A DNA stretch of 56,250 bases from CAZHGD01 sp964531735 (GTDB taxonomy: Bacteria > Armatimonadota > UBA10988): assembly GCA_964531735.1 (NCBI GenBank), contig CAZHGD010000029.1, positions 1 to 56,250 on the forward strand, in the 5' to 3' direction. Positions 41,895 through 51,031 of the stretch are shown here, in pieces (position 1 is the first letter of the stretch; the number at the start of each line of letters is the position of its first letter). The notes beneath the pieces were generated by a model, which was not told the origin of the DNA, did no database searches, and saw only the letters and a list, made by a program, of their open reading frames with translations. Made by a program: the position numbers and the translations under genes.

Positions 41895-41931
41895 GCGGAC
41901 GGCGCCGGCCCCGCGACTCGGCGCCGTCCGC
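41895..41931 (-). promoter_or_regulatory. 12-bp stem-loop between the receptor gene and cheW
   Basis: GCGGACGGCGCC (41895-41906) pairs perfectly with GGCGCCGTCCGC (41920-41931) over 13 bases. It occupies the 79-base gap between two co-directional genes, where it could attenuate read-through or protect an mRNA end, giving different amounts of receptor and CheW. Confidence 0.5.
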
Positions 41932-41943
41932 TGGGTGGACCGC

Positions 41944-43911
41944 TCAGAAGTCGCCCATATCGTCACCCATCGGGATGACCAGCTCGGGCACGGGGGCGTG
42001 GTCGGTGCGGCCGTTGCCCGATCGTCGGAGCGGGCGCGACGCTGGTGGCTTGGCCAACGCCACGACCGGCGCCGTGGCTCGCGTGACCGCCGAGCCCGCC
42101 GTAGCCTGCCCGCCGACCATGTCGACCAGCACCTGGACCATCTCGCTCATCTCACGCGCTTGCGCCGAGAGCTCCTCGCTGGCCGAGGCGGCCTCCTCGG
42201 CGCTGGCTGCGTTCGACTGCGTCACGTGGTCCATCTGGTTGACCGCCTGGTTGATCTGCTGGATCCCCTGGGCTTGCTCGTTGGTCGCCGCGGCCACCTC
42301 GGCCAGCAAATCGGCCACGTTCTTCGCTGCGCCCACGATCCGGTTCAGGATCTCGCCGACCTGAGTCGACGCGTTCACGCCCTGGTCGGCTTCCTGTTGC
42401 GAGTGCTCGATCAGCGCGGCGGTGTTCTTGGCCGCCTCGGCACTGCGCTGCGCCAGGTTGCGCACTTCCTCGGCCACCACCGCGAAGCCCTTGCCGGCCT
42501 CACCGGCACGCGCCGCTTCCACCGCTGCGTTCAGCGCCAGCAGGTTGGTCTGGAACGCGATCTCGTCGATGGTCTTGAGGATCTTCGCGGTCTCGTCGGA
42601 GCTGTGCTTGATGCGACCGATGGCCTCGCTCATCCGGCCCATCGCTTCGCTGCCGGCTTCGGCCGCGTCGCGGGCCTGCGCCGCCATGGCGTTGGCCTGC
42701 TTGGCGTTGTCCGCATTCTGCGACGTCATCGAAGCCATTTCCTCGAGCGCCGCCGACGTCTCTTCCAGGCTGCTCGCCTGCTCGCTGGCGCCTTCGGCCA
42801 ACTGCTGGCTCGACGAGCTGACCTGACCGGAGGCCGACGACACCTGCTCACCGCCGCGGCCCAGGCCATCGATGACGCGAAGCAGCGGACCCGTGATGCC
42901 GCGGGTCAGCGTGACAGCCAGGAAGATGCCGATGACGGCGGCCGCCAGCAGGCCGACCAGCACCACGAAGTTGGCGGCGCTCAGCGCTGTGCTGGCGCCG
43001 ACGGCGATCCGCGAGGCGTCCTGTTGCGCCGTCTTGGCGGTGTCGCCCGTAGCCGCCAGGACCGCGTTCGCGCAGGCCAGGCGGCCCTTGTCGACCTCGC
43101 CCAGTGCTTTGGCCGCGGCGACGGTCTCGACGATGGCCTTCTGGTAGCCCTCGGCGGCCTTGCGGCTGGCGCCGATCTGGTCCAGGAACGCCTTCTCGGC
43201 GGTCCGGGAGCGCAACTGGTCATAGCGGGCGAACATCTTCTCGAAGTCGCCGAGGCGCTTCTCCACCAGCGACGGATCCCGGGTGGCCTGGGCCCGATAG
43301 GCACACCGGAGCACGTTGTCGCCGATGTCCATGATCTCGTTGACCACCTGCGCCTTCCAGATGCGCTCACTGAGGGCTTGCCCTGGTTCGTTGGCCGCCA
43401 CCTGCGCGTCGAGGCGGCTGTGAACCGTGTTGAGGTAAGCGTCGGTGGCTTCGGACCAGACCTGCTCCTCCTTCGCCATCGCCGCCCGGGCCGCCTTGAT
43501 GACCTCCACCTGCTCCTTGGTCTTGGTGGCCCAGTCGGCATACTGAGCGACCAACGGCGTCAGTTGCTCGACGTTCGACTTCAGCTTGGCCAGACTGCGT
43601 CCCGATTTGGCCAGCCGCGCAGCCTCGTCGAGCGCCGTCTGCATCTCCTTGAGGTGCCCGGTCGCCGCCTCGAAGGCCGCTGGGTCGTAGGTATGGCTGA
43701 AGCCCCGCATGGTGAACATCGCCATCAGCGTGGCTCGCTCGAGCTCGTTGGCGGCTGACCACGCCTTCACGTGCTCGTCAGCCAGCGTCTGGGCTTGCCC
43801 CTTGACCCGGCTCATGCTCACCGCGGCCAGCCCGCCCAGTGCCAAGGCGATCAGGATCAGCACGCCGAACCCCATGCCGATACGCTGACCCAAACGCGCT
43901 TTCTTCAACAT
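41944..43911 (-). CDS. Methyl-accepting chemotaxis protein
   Basis: 655 residues. A membrane helix (about 13-33, GVLILIALALGGLAAV), a large helical extracytoplasmic sensor (about 35-310) resembling helical-bundle (HBM/four-helix) sensors, a second membrane helix (about 315-338), then a HAMP-like segment and the cytoplasmic signalling hairpin with EIAFQTNLLALNAAVEAARAGE (conserved tip, split across about 455-475) and long heptads. I start at the ATG 43911, correctly spaced from AGGAG; a GTG sits one codon earlier. The last residues (MGDDMGDF) are an acidic tail with no CheR/CheB-tethering pentapeptide. The upstream gap 43912-44123 holds a 6-bp hairpin (43967-43983) and a 5-bp palindrome near 44052, but no convincing promoter. 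Confidence 0.92.
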   Translation of the reverse strand: MLKKARLGQRIGMGFGVLILIALALGGLAAVSMSRVKGQAQTLADEHVKAWSAANELERATLMAMFTMRGFSHTYDPAAFEAATGHLKEMQTALDEAARLAKSGRSLAKLKSNVEQLTPLVAQYADWATKTKEQVEVIKAARAAMAKEEQVWSEATDAYLNTVHSRLDAQVAANEPGQALSERIWKAQVVNEIMDIGDNVLRCAYRAQATRDPSLVEKRLGDFEKMFARYDQLRSRTAEKAFLDQIGASRKAAEGYQKAIVETVAAAKALGEVDKGRLACANAVLAATGDTAKTAQQDASRIAVGASTALSAANFVVLVGLLAAAVIGIFLAVTLTRGITGPLLRVIDGLGRGGEQVSSASGQVSSSSQQLAEGASEQASSLEETSAALEEMASMTSQNADNAKQANAMAAQARDAAEAGSEAMGRMSEAIGRIKHSSDETAKILKTIDEIAFQTNLLALNAAVEAARAGEAGKGFAVVAEEVRNLAQRSAEAAKNTAALIEHSQQEADQGVNASTQVGEILNRIVGAAKNVADLLAEVAAATNEQAQGIQQINQAVNQMDHVTQSNAASAEEAASASEELSAQAREMSEMVQVLVDMVGGQATAGSAVTRATAPVVALAKPPASRPLRRSGNGRTDHAPVPELVIPMGDDMGDF

Positions 43912-44123
43912 CACCGTCTCCTGTGGACGCGCCGGCGCAGCCCCATCTCCAGGCTCTGCATGCCCGGGCGAGACCGCCTCGCCGACGTCCGCACACAGAA
44001 GTCACATCGCCAGGAGCGGCGTTTCTCATAGGGAAACAAGTCTCGCTAGGTGACACGAGTGTCTTGCCGGCGTGGCGGCGGCGTTGGGGGCTGCGTCAGA
44101 GCGTGGCAGGCGTCGCCGCGGGC

Positions 44124-45725
44124 TCAGGCATGGTTGGCCGGCGCCAACTCGCACAGGTCGAGCCGCGCAACCACCGCGGGTCCGCCGCGGCTGAAGAGCG
44201 CCACTCCGAGACTGTCCTCGCGCGTCGGATAGACCCGCTGGGTCAGGCACTGTCGGCGGTTGGCGTAGACCTCGATCACCGACCGGTCCACGAACACCCG
44301 CAGGTCGAGCGGCTCGGCCGCCCCCAGGCGTAGCGGCGCCACCTGCCGCGGGCAGTCCCGTTCGGTTTCGGGCCGGCGGGCCAGCGGGCCTTCGAAGCGG
44401 TAGTAGCGATACCGGATCCGCGCATCGAGGCTGCTCCGGCTGACGTCGACACTCAGCGTGCCCGCCGCGCGGTCGCAGGTCACCACGGTCTGCTCGGCGC
44501 CGTCGGGCGAACAGCGGACCTTGAGCCCCAGCTCGGTCGCGTCGCTTGGCGGGACCACCAAGTGCAGCTCGAAGCTGTCACTGTGGACGCCGTCCAGACG
44601 CAGTTCGCCCTGCGCCGGCAGGCCCAGATCCACCCATCGCCGGGCGCCGAGGCGGAGCGCGGCCAACTCCGGCGCCGGCTCGATGAGCAGTGAGCCGTCG
44701 GCGGCCAGCGACAGGACGCGCGGCAACGTCATCACGCCCGACCAACCCGAGGCCCGTTCGTCGTCGGTGCCGCGCAACTCGCGGATCCAGTCGAAGAAGA
44801 TGCGTCGGCCCTGTGCGTCCAGCAAGCTGCGCGGCCCACCGAGGACGCCGCCCGGCCAACCCATGCGGCCGTGGACCTCGGGCAAGAAGCGCTCGCCGTC
44901 CAGTCGGCCCAGGTAGTACTGCGTCGACTGCAGGTGGCTGGCGAACAGCAGCATCCAGCGGTCGCCCAGCGCGAAGAACTCCGGTACCGCGCAGTCCTCG
45001 TGGCGCTCGGTCCAGCGCCGGTCGGACTGGTACAGATGGCCGACATACTCCCAGCGCACGAGGTCGTCGCTGCGGAACAGGTACAGAGTGTCGCCCTCGT
45101 CGGCCGGCGAGAGCGGCCGGCCCAGGGGGTCGCGATAGGGCTCGTGGTCGTTGTCCAGCAGCATCGGCGAGCGGAAGGTCACGTTGCCCTGAGCCGCGTA
45201 GTAGCGACCGTCGTGGAGCCAGGCACAGGGATCGTAGACGCCGTAGACACCAAACCCGTCATCGCCGGCCCGCGGTGTGGCGATGACCGGGTTCGCCGGA
45301 TGCTTGGTCCAGTGCAGCAGCAGGTCGTCAGCGGCGGTGGCCAGGCAGGTGCCGTCGGGCACACCGTGGTAGATCAGCGTCGGCCGGCCGTCCCGATCGA
45401 GGAACGCTGAGCCGCTGAAGCAACCGTCGCGGTCGGGCCCGGCGTCATCCGGCGTCAGCGCAATGGGGTGATGCACCCAGTGGACCAGGTCGACACTGCT
45501 GGCATGGCCCCATTGGATGCGATGCCAGAACGCGCCGTCGGGATGGTGTTGGTAGAACACGTGGTAGCGGCCCCGCCACCACAGCGCGCCGTTGATGTCG
45601 TTCATCCAGCCGCCGGCCGGCACGAAGTGGTACCGCGGCCGGTGGCGGTCGGCCCGGAACTGCGCCCACAGCGCGTTGGCCGCCGCCAGTCGCGCCTCGG
45701 TCAACGCGGCCTCTTCGGCGCCCAT
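44124..45725 (-). CDS. GH32 glycoside hydrolase (beta-fructosidase-like)
   Basis: 533 residues. Five-bladed propeller plus C-terminal beta-sandwich, family 32. The nucleophile block is WMNDINGALW (Asp43; usually WMNDPNG), the transition-state stabiliser region is VYDPCAW (usually RDP), and the acid/base block is EDCAVPEFF. GH32 enzymes split sucrose, levan or inulin; the altered second and third blocks mean I would not name a substrate. No signal peptide is seen, so it acts inside. It is the last gene of the operon that contains the glycyl radical enzyme, 13 bases after the HPS-PHI gene. Confidence 0.85.
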   Translation of the reverse strand: MGAEEAALTEARLAAANALWAQFRADRHRPRYHFVPAGGWMNDINGALWWRGRYHVFYQHHPDGAFWHRIQWGHASSVDLVHWVHHPIALTPDDAGPDRDGCFSGSAFLDRDGRPTLIYHGVPDGTCLATAADDLLLHWTKHPANPVIATPRAGDDGFGVYGVYDPCAWLHDGRYYAAQGNVTFRSPMLLDNDHEPYRDPLGRPLSPADEGDTLYLFRSDDLVRWEYVGHLYQSDRRWTERHEDCAVPEFFALGDRWMLLFASHLQSTQYYLGRLDGERFLPEVHGRMGWPGGVLGGPRSLLDAQGRRIFFDWIRELRGTDDERASGWSGVMTLPRVLSLAADGSLLIEPAPELAALRLGARRWVDLGLPAQGELRLDGVHSDSFELHLVVPPSDATELGLKVRCSPDGAEQTVVTCDRAAGTLSVDVSRSSLDARIRYRYYRFEGPLARRPETERDCPRQVAPLRLGAAEPLDLRVFVDRSVIEVYANRRQCLTQRVYPTREDSLGVALFSRGGPAVVARLDLCELAPANHA

Positions 45726-45738
45726 GTGGCCTCCCGAG

Positions 45739-46956
45739 CTACTCCAAGTTGGCGTGCCGCCCGAACATGTCGTCTGCTGTCCGGTCCAGCCGCTCCATCA
45801 GCAGCAGCACCAGGCTGTCGCAGAGCAGGAACAGCGTCTGCTCGAACAGCGAGCCCATCGGCTGTTGCGAGGTGAGGCCCGCCGCGCCCGGCGCCGCTTT
45901 CGGCGACGGTGCCGGGATGACCACCACACAGTCGGCCACCTCGGCGATGGGCGACTGCGCGTCGATGGTCAGCAGCAGCACTTGGGCGCCAAGCTGCCGG
46001 GCCTTCTGGGCATGGGCAACCAGGCTGGCGGTGCGGCCCGAGCCCGAACCGATCACGAGCAGATCGCCGCTGCCGAGGCCCGGTGTGGTGGTCTCACCCA
46101 CCACATAGGCCGCGCGCCCGAGGTGCATCAGCCGCATCGCCAGACCGCGGATGGCCAAGGCGCTGCGCCCGGCGGCCGCCAGGAACACCCGCGGCGCCTG
46201 CGCGATGGCGGTGACCGCCGCCGACACGGCGGCGCTGTCGACCACGCCGAGGCAACCGCTGACCTCGGCCGCCACGCGGCGAGCGACCAGTTCGGGCGAT
46301 GTCGCCGTGCTCACCGGCTCGCGCTCAGCCGCGGCCAGCGAGCGCACGATGTCGGCGGCGGCCTGCCGAGGATCGTGCTGGGTGATGATGCCGCCACCCA
46401 CCACGACGATGTCGGCGCCGGCGGCGGCGGTCCGTTGGCTGTTGGCCAGCGTGATGCCACCGGCCACCGCGATGCGGCAGTCCACCGCCGCGCGCACGGC
46501 GCGCAGCTCGCCCAGCACGTCGACGCCTTCGTGCCGGCGGTCCCAGGCGGTGTGCAGGCAGACGATCGGCACGCCGAGCCGCGCCAGCTCCACCGCCCGC
46601 CCGACGGTATCCGCCACGTGCATCAGGTCGGCCATCACCTCGCCGTCGTACTCGCGCGCGGCCTCGAGGCAGCCGGCGATGGTCTTGTCATCGGCCCCGC
46701 CCAGCACCGTGACCACGTGCGCACCGCGCCGGAACGCGCCGGCGGCCTCGAGGTAGCCCGCATCGGCGATCTTGGTGTCGGCCAGCACCTGTTTGTCGGG
46801 GAACCGCTCGCGCACGGCCGTCACCGCGGCCAGGCCCGCCTCGAGAATCAGCGGCGTGCCGACCTCGGCCAGGTCGAAGTGCGGGTGGACCGCCTCGGCC
46901 ATGGCCAGCGCGCTGGTCAGGTCCGGCAGGTCGAGCGCAAGTTGCAGGACGGACAT
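45739..46956 (-). CDS. Fused 3-hexulose-6-phosphate synthase/6-phospho-3-hexuloisomerase
   Basis: 405 residues. The N-terminal half (1-210) is an OMP-decarboxylase-superfamily barrel of the HPS type, with LALDLPDLTSAL at the start, EVGTPLI and the metal/catalytic block VLADTKIADAGY. The C-terminal half (about 220-400) is an SIS isomerase (PHI) with AAAGRSALAIRGLAMRLMHLG and IGSGSGRT. HPS joins formaldehyde to ribulose-5-phosphate, and PHI gives fructose-6-phosphate; fused forms are known from archaea and some bacteria, where the reverse direction makes pentoses. The N-terminal half could instead be a 3-keto-gulonate-phosphate decarboxylase. The ATG has GGAGG. It sits between the glycyl radical enzyme and GH32 genes. 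Confidence 0.85.
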   Translation of the reverse strand: MSVLQLALDLPDLTSALAMAEAVHPHFDLAEVGTPLILEAGLAAVTAVRERFPDKQVLADTKIADAGYLEAAGAFRRGAHVVTVLGGADDKTIAGCLEAAREYDGEVMADLMHVADTVGRAVELARLGVPIVCLHTAWDRRHEGVDVLGELRAVRAAVDCRIAVAGGITLANSQRTAAAGADIVVVGGGIITQHDPRQAAADIVRSLAAAEREPVSTATSPELVARRVAAEVSGCLGVVDSAAVSAAVTAIAQAPRVFLAAAGRSALAIRGLAMRLMHLGRAAYVVGETTTPGLGSGDLLVIGSGSGRTASLVAHAQKARQLGAQVLLLTIDAQSPIAEVADCVVVIPAPSPKAAPGAAGLTSQQPMGSLFEQTLFLLCDSLVLLLMERLDRTADDMFGRHANLE

Positions 46957-46979
46957 GGCGCCTCCACCGTCAGCGGCGC

Positions 46980-49028
46980 TCAGGCCGCCTCGGCCTTGGT
47001 GATGTAGATGTTCTGCACTTCGGGCGCCAGGTCGACGAACCGCGCGCTCCAGCCGCACACGCGCACCTGCAGATTGGCGAAGCGTTCCGGTTCGCGCTGC
47101 GCCTGCCGCAGCAGTTCGGCATCGAAGATGTTGAACTGGATCGCCATGCCGCCCTGGGCGAAATGCCCGCGAATGAGCGAGCTGAGGGCCTGGATGCCCT
47201 CGGCGCCGCGCGTGACACTGGGGTGCAGCATGATGTCGAGCACCGTGCCGTTGGGGAACTGCGACAGGTCGACCCGTGTGACCGAGTTGATCAGCGCGGT
47301 CACCCCGCTCTTGTCCATGCCCGGCGTCGCGCCGGTGTTCATGGCCAGCGGCTCGCCGGCCAGCCGCCCGTCGGGCAGCGCGCCGGTCTGCCGGCCACAG
47401 TCGCGCGCGCTGTCCAGAATGGCGTAGATGGCCGCCTGGAACACGCCGCCCCGCTCGTTCGGCTCGTGGTTGATGCGCCGGCCAAGCAAGTCGGTGATCT
47501 GCACCGCCAGCGCGTCGACGCGGTCGTCGTTGTTGCCCCATTTCGGCGCCCGCTGCTGCGCCAGCAACCGCAGCCGCTCATGGCCCTGCCAGTTGTCGGC
47601 CAGCGCGGCGCGCAGCTCGTTCAGCGTGCAGCAGCGCTCCTCGAAGACCAGATGCTTGATCACCGCCAACGAATCGACGGTGTTGGCGATACCGTGGCAG
47701 CAGACACCGCTGGTGTTGTACTTGGCGCCCGCCTGCGACACATCACGCCCGCTGGCCAGGCACGACTCCATGGTGCCCGAGAGCAGCGGCGCCGGGCCCA
47801 CCTGCGGCCACAGCCGTTCCTCGCGGCGCACCCGGTCGATGGCCAGTGCCAACTGCGAGTCCAGCGTGCGCAGGTAGGCGGACATGACCTCGTCGAAGCT
47901 GCTATAGTCGCCCTCGGCCAGGGTCATTTCGACGATCTTGGCCAGGTTGATCCCCGCTGCGCCGGAGCAGTTCAGCTCCTGGCCCATCACCGCCGGCTCG
48001 TAGCAGCCGATCAGGATGTAGTCGCCCGCGTCGGCGAAGCTCTTGCCGTTGCGGCAGAGCATGTCCACTTGCGCGGGATCGTTGACGATCACGATGCCGG
48101 TGGAACCCTCCTGGATGCAACCGACCACCTGCTCGAGGAAGTCCTGCGGCGTCCGCTCGGCCAGGCGCACGTGCAGCTTCGGATCGACGATCTGCATCTC
48201 GCGGTAGACCTCGAAGCCGAGGTAGGACAGCGCGTTGACCTCGGGTCCGAACAGGAACGGCTTGCCGTACATCTTGCCCTGCGTCTTGGCGAAGAACTTG
48301 ACCCAGAAGTACTTCAGCAGCTCCTTCGCCTCGTCGCGCGTCAGGCGCCCGGCGGCCAGGTCGCCTTCGTAGAACGCGTTGTAGACCGCGTCGAAGCGGC
48401 CCATCGAGCGCACCGAGTAGCCGTCCTCCATCTCCTGCAGCTCGTGGTAGAGGTAGGCCAGTTGCAGCGCCTCGTGGAAGGTCTGCGGCGGACGTTCGGC
48501 CAGGGCGGCGATGGCCGAGCCCGGCAGCGCCTCGGCGAAGCGCCGGCAGAGCGCGATGGCGCCCTCGTAGACCAGCGCCACCGCCTGATGGAAGACGCTG
48601 TCGCCGGCGGCGAGCGCGCGGTCGCGCAGACCGACGAGGCCATGGCGCGCCAGCGCGCGCCAGTCGGGGCAGGTGTGACCACAGTCGAGGCCCGCGCGCC
48701 AGGCGCCCGGCGCGGCCGGTGGGTCACCGGCGAACTCGCGCCGCTCCTCTTCGCGCCGCCACTCTTCACGCAGCGACACCAGCAGGTCGTGGTGCTCCAG
48801 CTTGTCGGCGAAGTAATCGTCGGGTTCCACGGCGATGCGCCCGCGCGCGCAGAGCAGCCAGAACAGCCAGGCGCGCGTCATGAGGCGCGGCTCGTCGGGA
48901 TGCTCGGCGCGGTGGCGCGCCAGCTCCGCCACCAGCTCTTCCTTCGACCAGCCGGAGGCCGGGTCGAACTGCACGTCCAGATACTGCCGCTCCAGGCGCG
49001 CGCGCGCCTCGTCGAACCGTTCAGGCAT
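46980..49028 (-). CDS. Glycyl radical enzyme (PFL-like), substrate unknown
   Basis: 682 residues. The active-site cysteine is in ILIGCYEPAVMG (Cys342, with Glu344), the GC-x-EP form of dehydratase/lyase members rather than the double cysteine of pyruvate formate-lyase. The glycyl radical site RVCGWSARF places Gly659 24 residues from the end, as in all family members. The N-terminal PFL-like domain is shorter than usual (typical members have 760-850 residues). It should be oxygen-sensitive and needs a radical-SAM activase, which is not in this window. The ATG lies within the end of the epimerase gene (8-base overlap). Neighbours point to a sugar, polyol or sugar-acid substrate. Confidence 0.87.
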   Translation of the reverse strand: MPERFDEARARLERQYLDVQFDPASGWSKEELVAELARHRAEHPDEPRLMTRAWLFWLLCARGRIAVEPDDYFADKLEHHDLLVSLREEWRREEERREFAGDPPAAPGAWRAGLDCGHTCPDWRALARHGLVGLRDRALAAGDSVFHQAVALVYEGAIALCRRFAEALPGSAIAALAERPPQTFHEALQLAYLYHELQEMEDGYSVRSMGRFDAVYNAFYEGDLAAGRLTRDEAKELLKYFWVKFFAKTQGKMYGKPFLFGPEVNALSYLGFEVYREMQIVDPKLHVRLAERTPQDFLEQVVGCIQEGSTGIVIVNDPAQVDMLCRNGKSFADAGDYILIGCYEPAVMGQELNCSGAAGINLAKIVEMTLAEGDYSSFDEVMSAYLRTLDSQLALAIDRVRREERLWPQVGPAPLLSGTMESCLASGRDVSQAGAKYNTSGVCCHGIANTVDSLAVIKHLVFEERCCTLNELRAALADNWQGHERLRLLAQQRAPKWGNNDDRVDALAVQITDLLGRRINHEPNERGGVFQAAIYAILDSARDCGRQTGALPDGRLAGEPLAMNTGATPGMDKSGVTALINSVTRVDLSQFPNGTVLDIMLHPSVTRGAEGIQALSSLIRGHFAQGGMAIQFNIFDAELLRQAQREPERFANLQVRVCGWSARFVDLAPEVQNIYITKAEAA

Positions 49029-50025
49029 GGTACTTCTCCGCAATCTCGTCCATCCGGCGGTCGAACTCGTCGTGGACCACCTGATACTCGGGATTGTCCA
49101 GATAGAACTGGATGGTCCGCCGAATCCCGTCGGCGAACCGCGTCGTACACACGAACTCCGGCACCGCGGCGCGCACCTTGCGACTGTCGCACACCGCGTG
49201 CCGCGCAAACGAAATCAGCTTCTCGCCGAAGTCGCCGCCCAGCTCGAAGCCCAGGTCGTGCGCCGGCACATAGCACAGGTTCGGCTTCACGCCCAGCGCC
49301 TCGCCGACCAACTCGGCGACCCGGTTCCAGGTCAGGTACTCGTCCGAGGTGATATGGTACGCCTCGCCGAACGCGGCCGGGTTACCACACAAACCGACGA
49401 AGGCCTTGGCGAAGTCCTCGGTGTGCGTCACCGTACACAACGCGTTGCCGTCATCGTGCATCAGCAGCGGCTGCCCCTGCAACAGGCGCTTGGCAATGGT
49501 CCACGAGTGCGTCTGGTGCCCCGGACCCACCGGGTGCAGAATGCGCAGCCTGTTGTAGGTGAACGCCGGCCGCACGATGGTGTAGTTGAGGCCGTTTGCC
49601 TCGTGCTCGGCCTGCAGGCGCCGCTCAGCCACGATCTTGTTGCGGCCGTACGACCACAGCGTGTTGCCCACCATGGTGCGGTCTTCGGTGATGATCTCCA
49701 GGTCGTGCTTGGTGCGGTAGACCGCGGCCGACGACACGAAGACGAACTGGCCGCAGCGTCCTCGGAACACCTCCAGGTTGCTGCTGAGCTGTTCGGGGCC
49801 ATAGCTGAGGAAGTCGCAGACCACGTCGAAGGTCAGCCCGGCGGTACACGCCGCCACTTCGGCCGGCTGGCCGATGTCGGCCTGGAGGCAGTGCGCGCGC
49901 TCGGGCACGAACCGCGGGCGATTGCCGCGGTTGAGCAGGTACAGCTCGATATCGTCGCGCTGCGCGGCCAGCGCGGCGATGTCGCCGCTGAGGCAGCCGG
50001 TGCCGCCGATCAGCAGGATCCGCAT
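49021..50025 (-). CDS. NAD-dependent epimerase/dehydratase (extended SDR)
   Basis: 334 residues. The Rossmann motif GGTGCLSG is at 8-15, the catalytic YGRNK (Tyr and Lys of YxxxK) near 150, and FVSSAAVYR supplies the serine. Extended short-chain dehydrogenases of this type are mostly UDP-sugar epimerases, but many act on free or acid sugars; no substrate-specific residue is evident. It lies between the Gfo/Idh/MocA gene (1 base gap) and the glycyl radical enzyme (8-base overlap), so all three are co-translated. Confidence 0.85.
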   Translation of the reverse strand: MRILLIGGTGCLSGDIAALAAQRDDIELYLLNRGNRPRFVPERAHCLQADIGQPAEVAACTAGLTFDVVCDFLSYGPEQLSSNLEVFRGRCGQFVFVSSAAVYRTKHDLEIITEDRTMVGNTLWSYGRNKIVAERRLQAEHEANGLNYTIVRPAFTYNRLRILHPVGPGHQTHSWTIAKRLLQGQPLLMHDDGNALCTVTHTEDFAKAFVGLCGNPAAFGEAYHITSDEYLTWNRVAELVGEALGVKPNLCYVPAHDLGFELGGDFGEKLISFARHAVCDSRKVRAAVPEFVCTTRFADGIRRTIQFYLDNPEYQVVHDEFDRRMDEIAEKYHA

Positions 50026-50026
50026 G

Positions 50027-51031
50027 TCAGTCCTCCCAGCGGACGGGCGCCGCCTGGCCGCTGTCGATGGCCTCGAAGATGGCGTCGGTGATCACCTCGG
50101 TGCGCGTGGCGCTCTCCAGGGTACAGACCGGCGCGCGCCCGGTTCGTAGCGCATCCACATAATCCTCGACCATCGGCAGGTGCCAGTTCGGGTTCGTGTT
50201 GGCCTCGAACCGCTCGGTGCCGGCCGCGCTGATCTTGAGCACCGGGCCGTTGCCGTGTGGCGGCCACTCGGGCCAATGGATGCGCCCGGCGGTGCCGAAC
50301 AGCTCCAGTTCGTGCCGCGTGCCGGGCGAGGCGCAGTTGAACAGAATGGTGAACAACTGCCCGCCGGCGAACCGCAGCACGACCGTGGCGATCTCTTCCA
50401 CATCATGCATCACGGCCGGGTTGAGCACGCTGGCCTGCGCGGTGACGCTGACCGGCATCCCCAGGAAGTTGTGGGCGATGTCGATCAGGTAGTAGCCCAG
50501 CTCCTTGATGCGGCTGCTGCCGTTGGCCCGGCAGATGGGCGCCTGGCCGGGATTGTAGAACGGCGTCGAGTAGACCGCCCAGCCACCGACCAGCGTCCCG
50601 ATCTCCTGGCGCGCCAGCATGGCCGCGGTCAACCGGTACTGCTCGGACAGCCGCCGGTAGTTGGAGCAACTGGTCACGCGGTCGCTGGCGCGCGCCGCGG
50701 CCAGCAGTCGCCGGCACTCGGCGCCGTTGAGGCCCAGCGGCTTCTCGCACAGGAGGTGCTTGCCGGCGGCCAGCACTTGCAGGCTCAACGCGATGTGCGT
50801 GTGCTGTGGCGTGGCCAGGTAGACCACGTCGGCGCCGCTCTCGGCCATGGCCACGGCCAGGTCGGTGTACACCTGGTCGACGCCGAGCTGCCGCGCCAAC
50901 GCGGCGGCGCGCTCGCCGTCGCGGTCGCAGATGGCCACCACCTGCGAATGGTCACAGGTCACCAACGCCGGCCCCACCCGCCGCGTGGCGATGTCACCCG
51001 CGCCGACCAGCAGCCACTTCACCGTCTCCAT
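50027..51031 (-). CDS. Gfo/Idh/MocA family oxidoreductase, first gene of the GRE operon
   Basis: 334 residues. Rossmann fingerprint VGAGDIATRRVGPAL (9-23), EKPLGLNGAE (about 95-104) with the catalytic-type lysine, and the C-terminal domain with YYLIDIAHNFLG and the usual His. It is the first gene of the minus-strand operon (oxidoreductase, epimerase, glycyl radical enzyme, HPS-PHI, GH32). The upstream gap 51032-51227 to the divergent NACHT gene shows an AGAGGG ribosome site but no promoter I can defend. Probably oxidises a sugar or sugar alcohol feeding the pathway below. Confidence 0.85.
   Translation of the reverse strand: METVKWLLVGAGDIATRRVGPALVTCDHSQVVAICDRDGERAAALARQLGVDQVYTDLAVAMAESGADVVYLATPQHTHIALSLQVLAAGKHLLCEKPLGLNGAECRRLLAAARASDRVTSCSNYRRLSEQYRLTAAMLARQEIGTLVGGWAVYSTPFYNPGQAPICRANGSSRIKELGYYLIDIAHNFLGMPVSVTAQASVLNPAVMHDVEEIATVVLRFAGGQLFTILFNCASPGTRHELELFGTAGRIHWPEWPPHGNGPVLKISAAGTERFEANTNPNWHLPMVEDYVDALRTGRAPVCTLESATRTEVITDAIFEAIDSGQAAPVRWED

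Noticed and set aside
43912..44123. Possible riboswitch or flagellar-type promoter before the chemoreceptor
   Set aside because: Only a 6-bp hairpin and a short palindrome are present; I could not match any riboswitch core or a FliA-type promoter.
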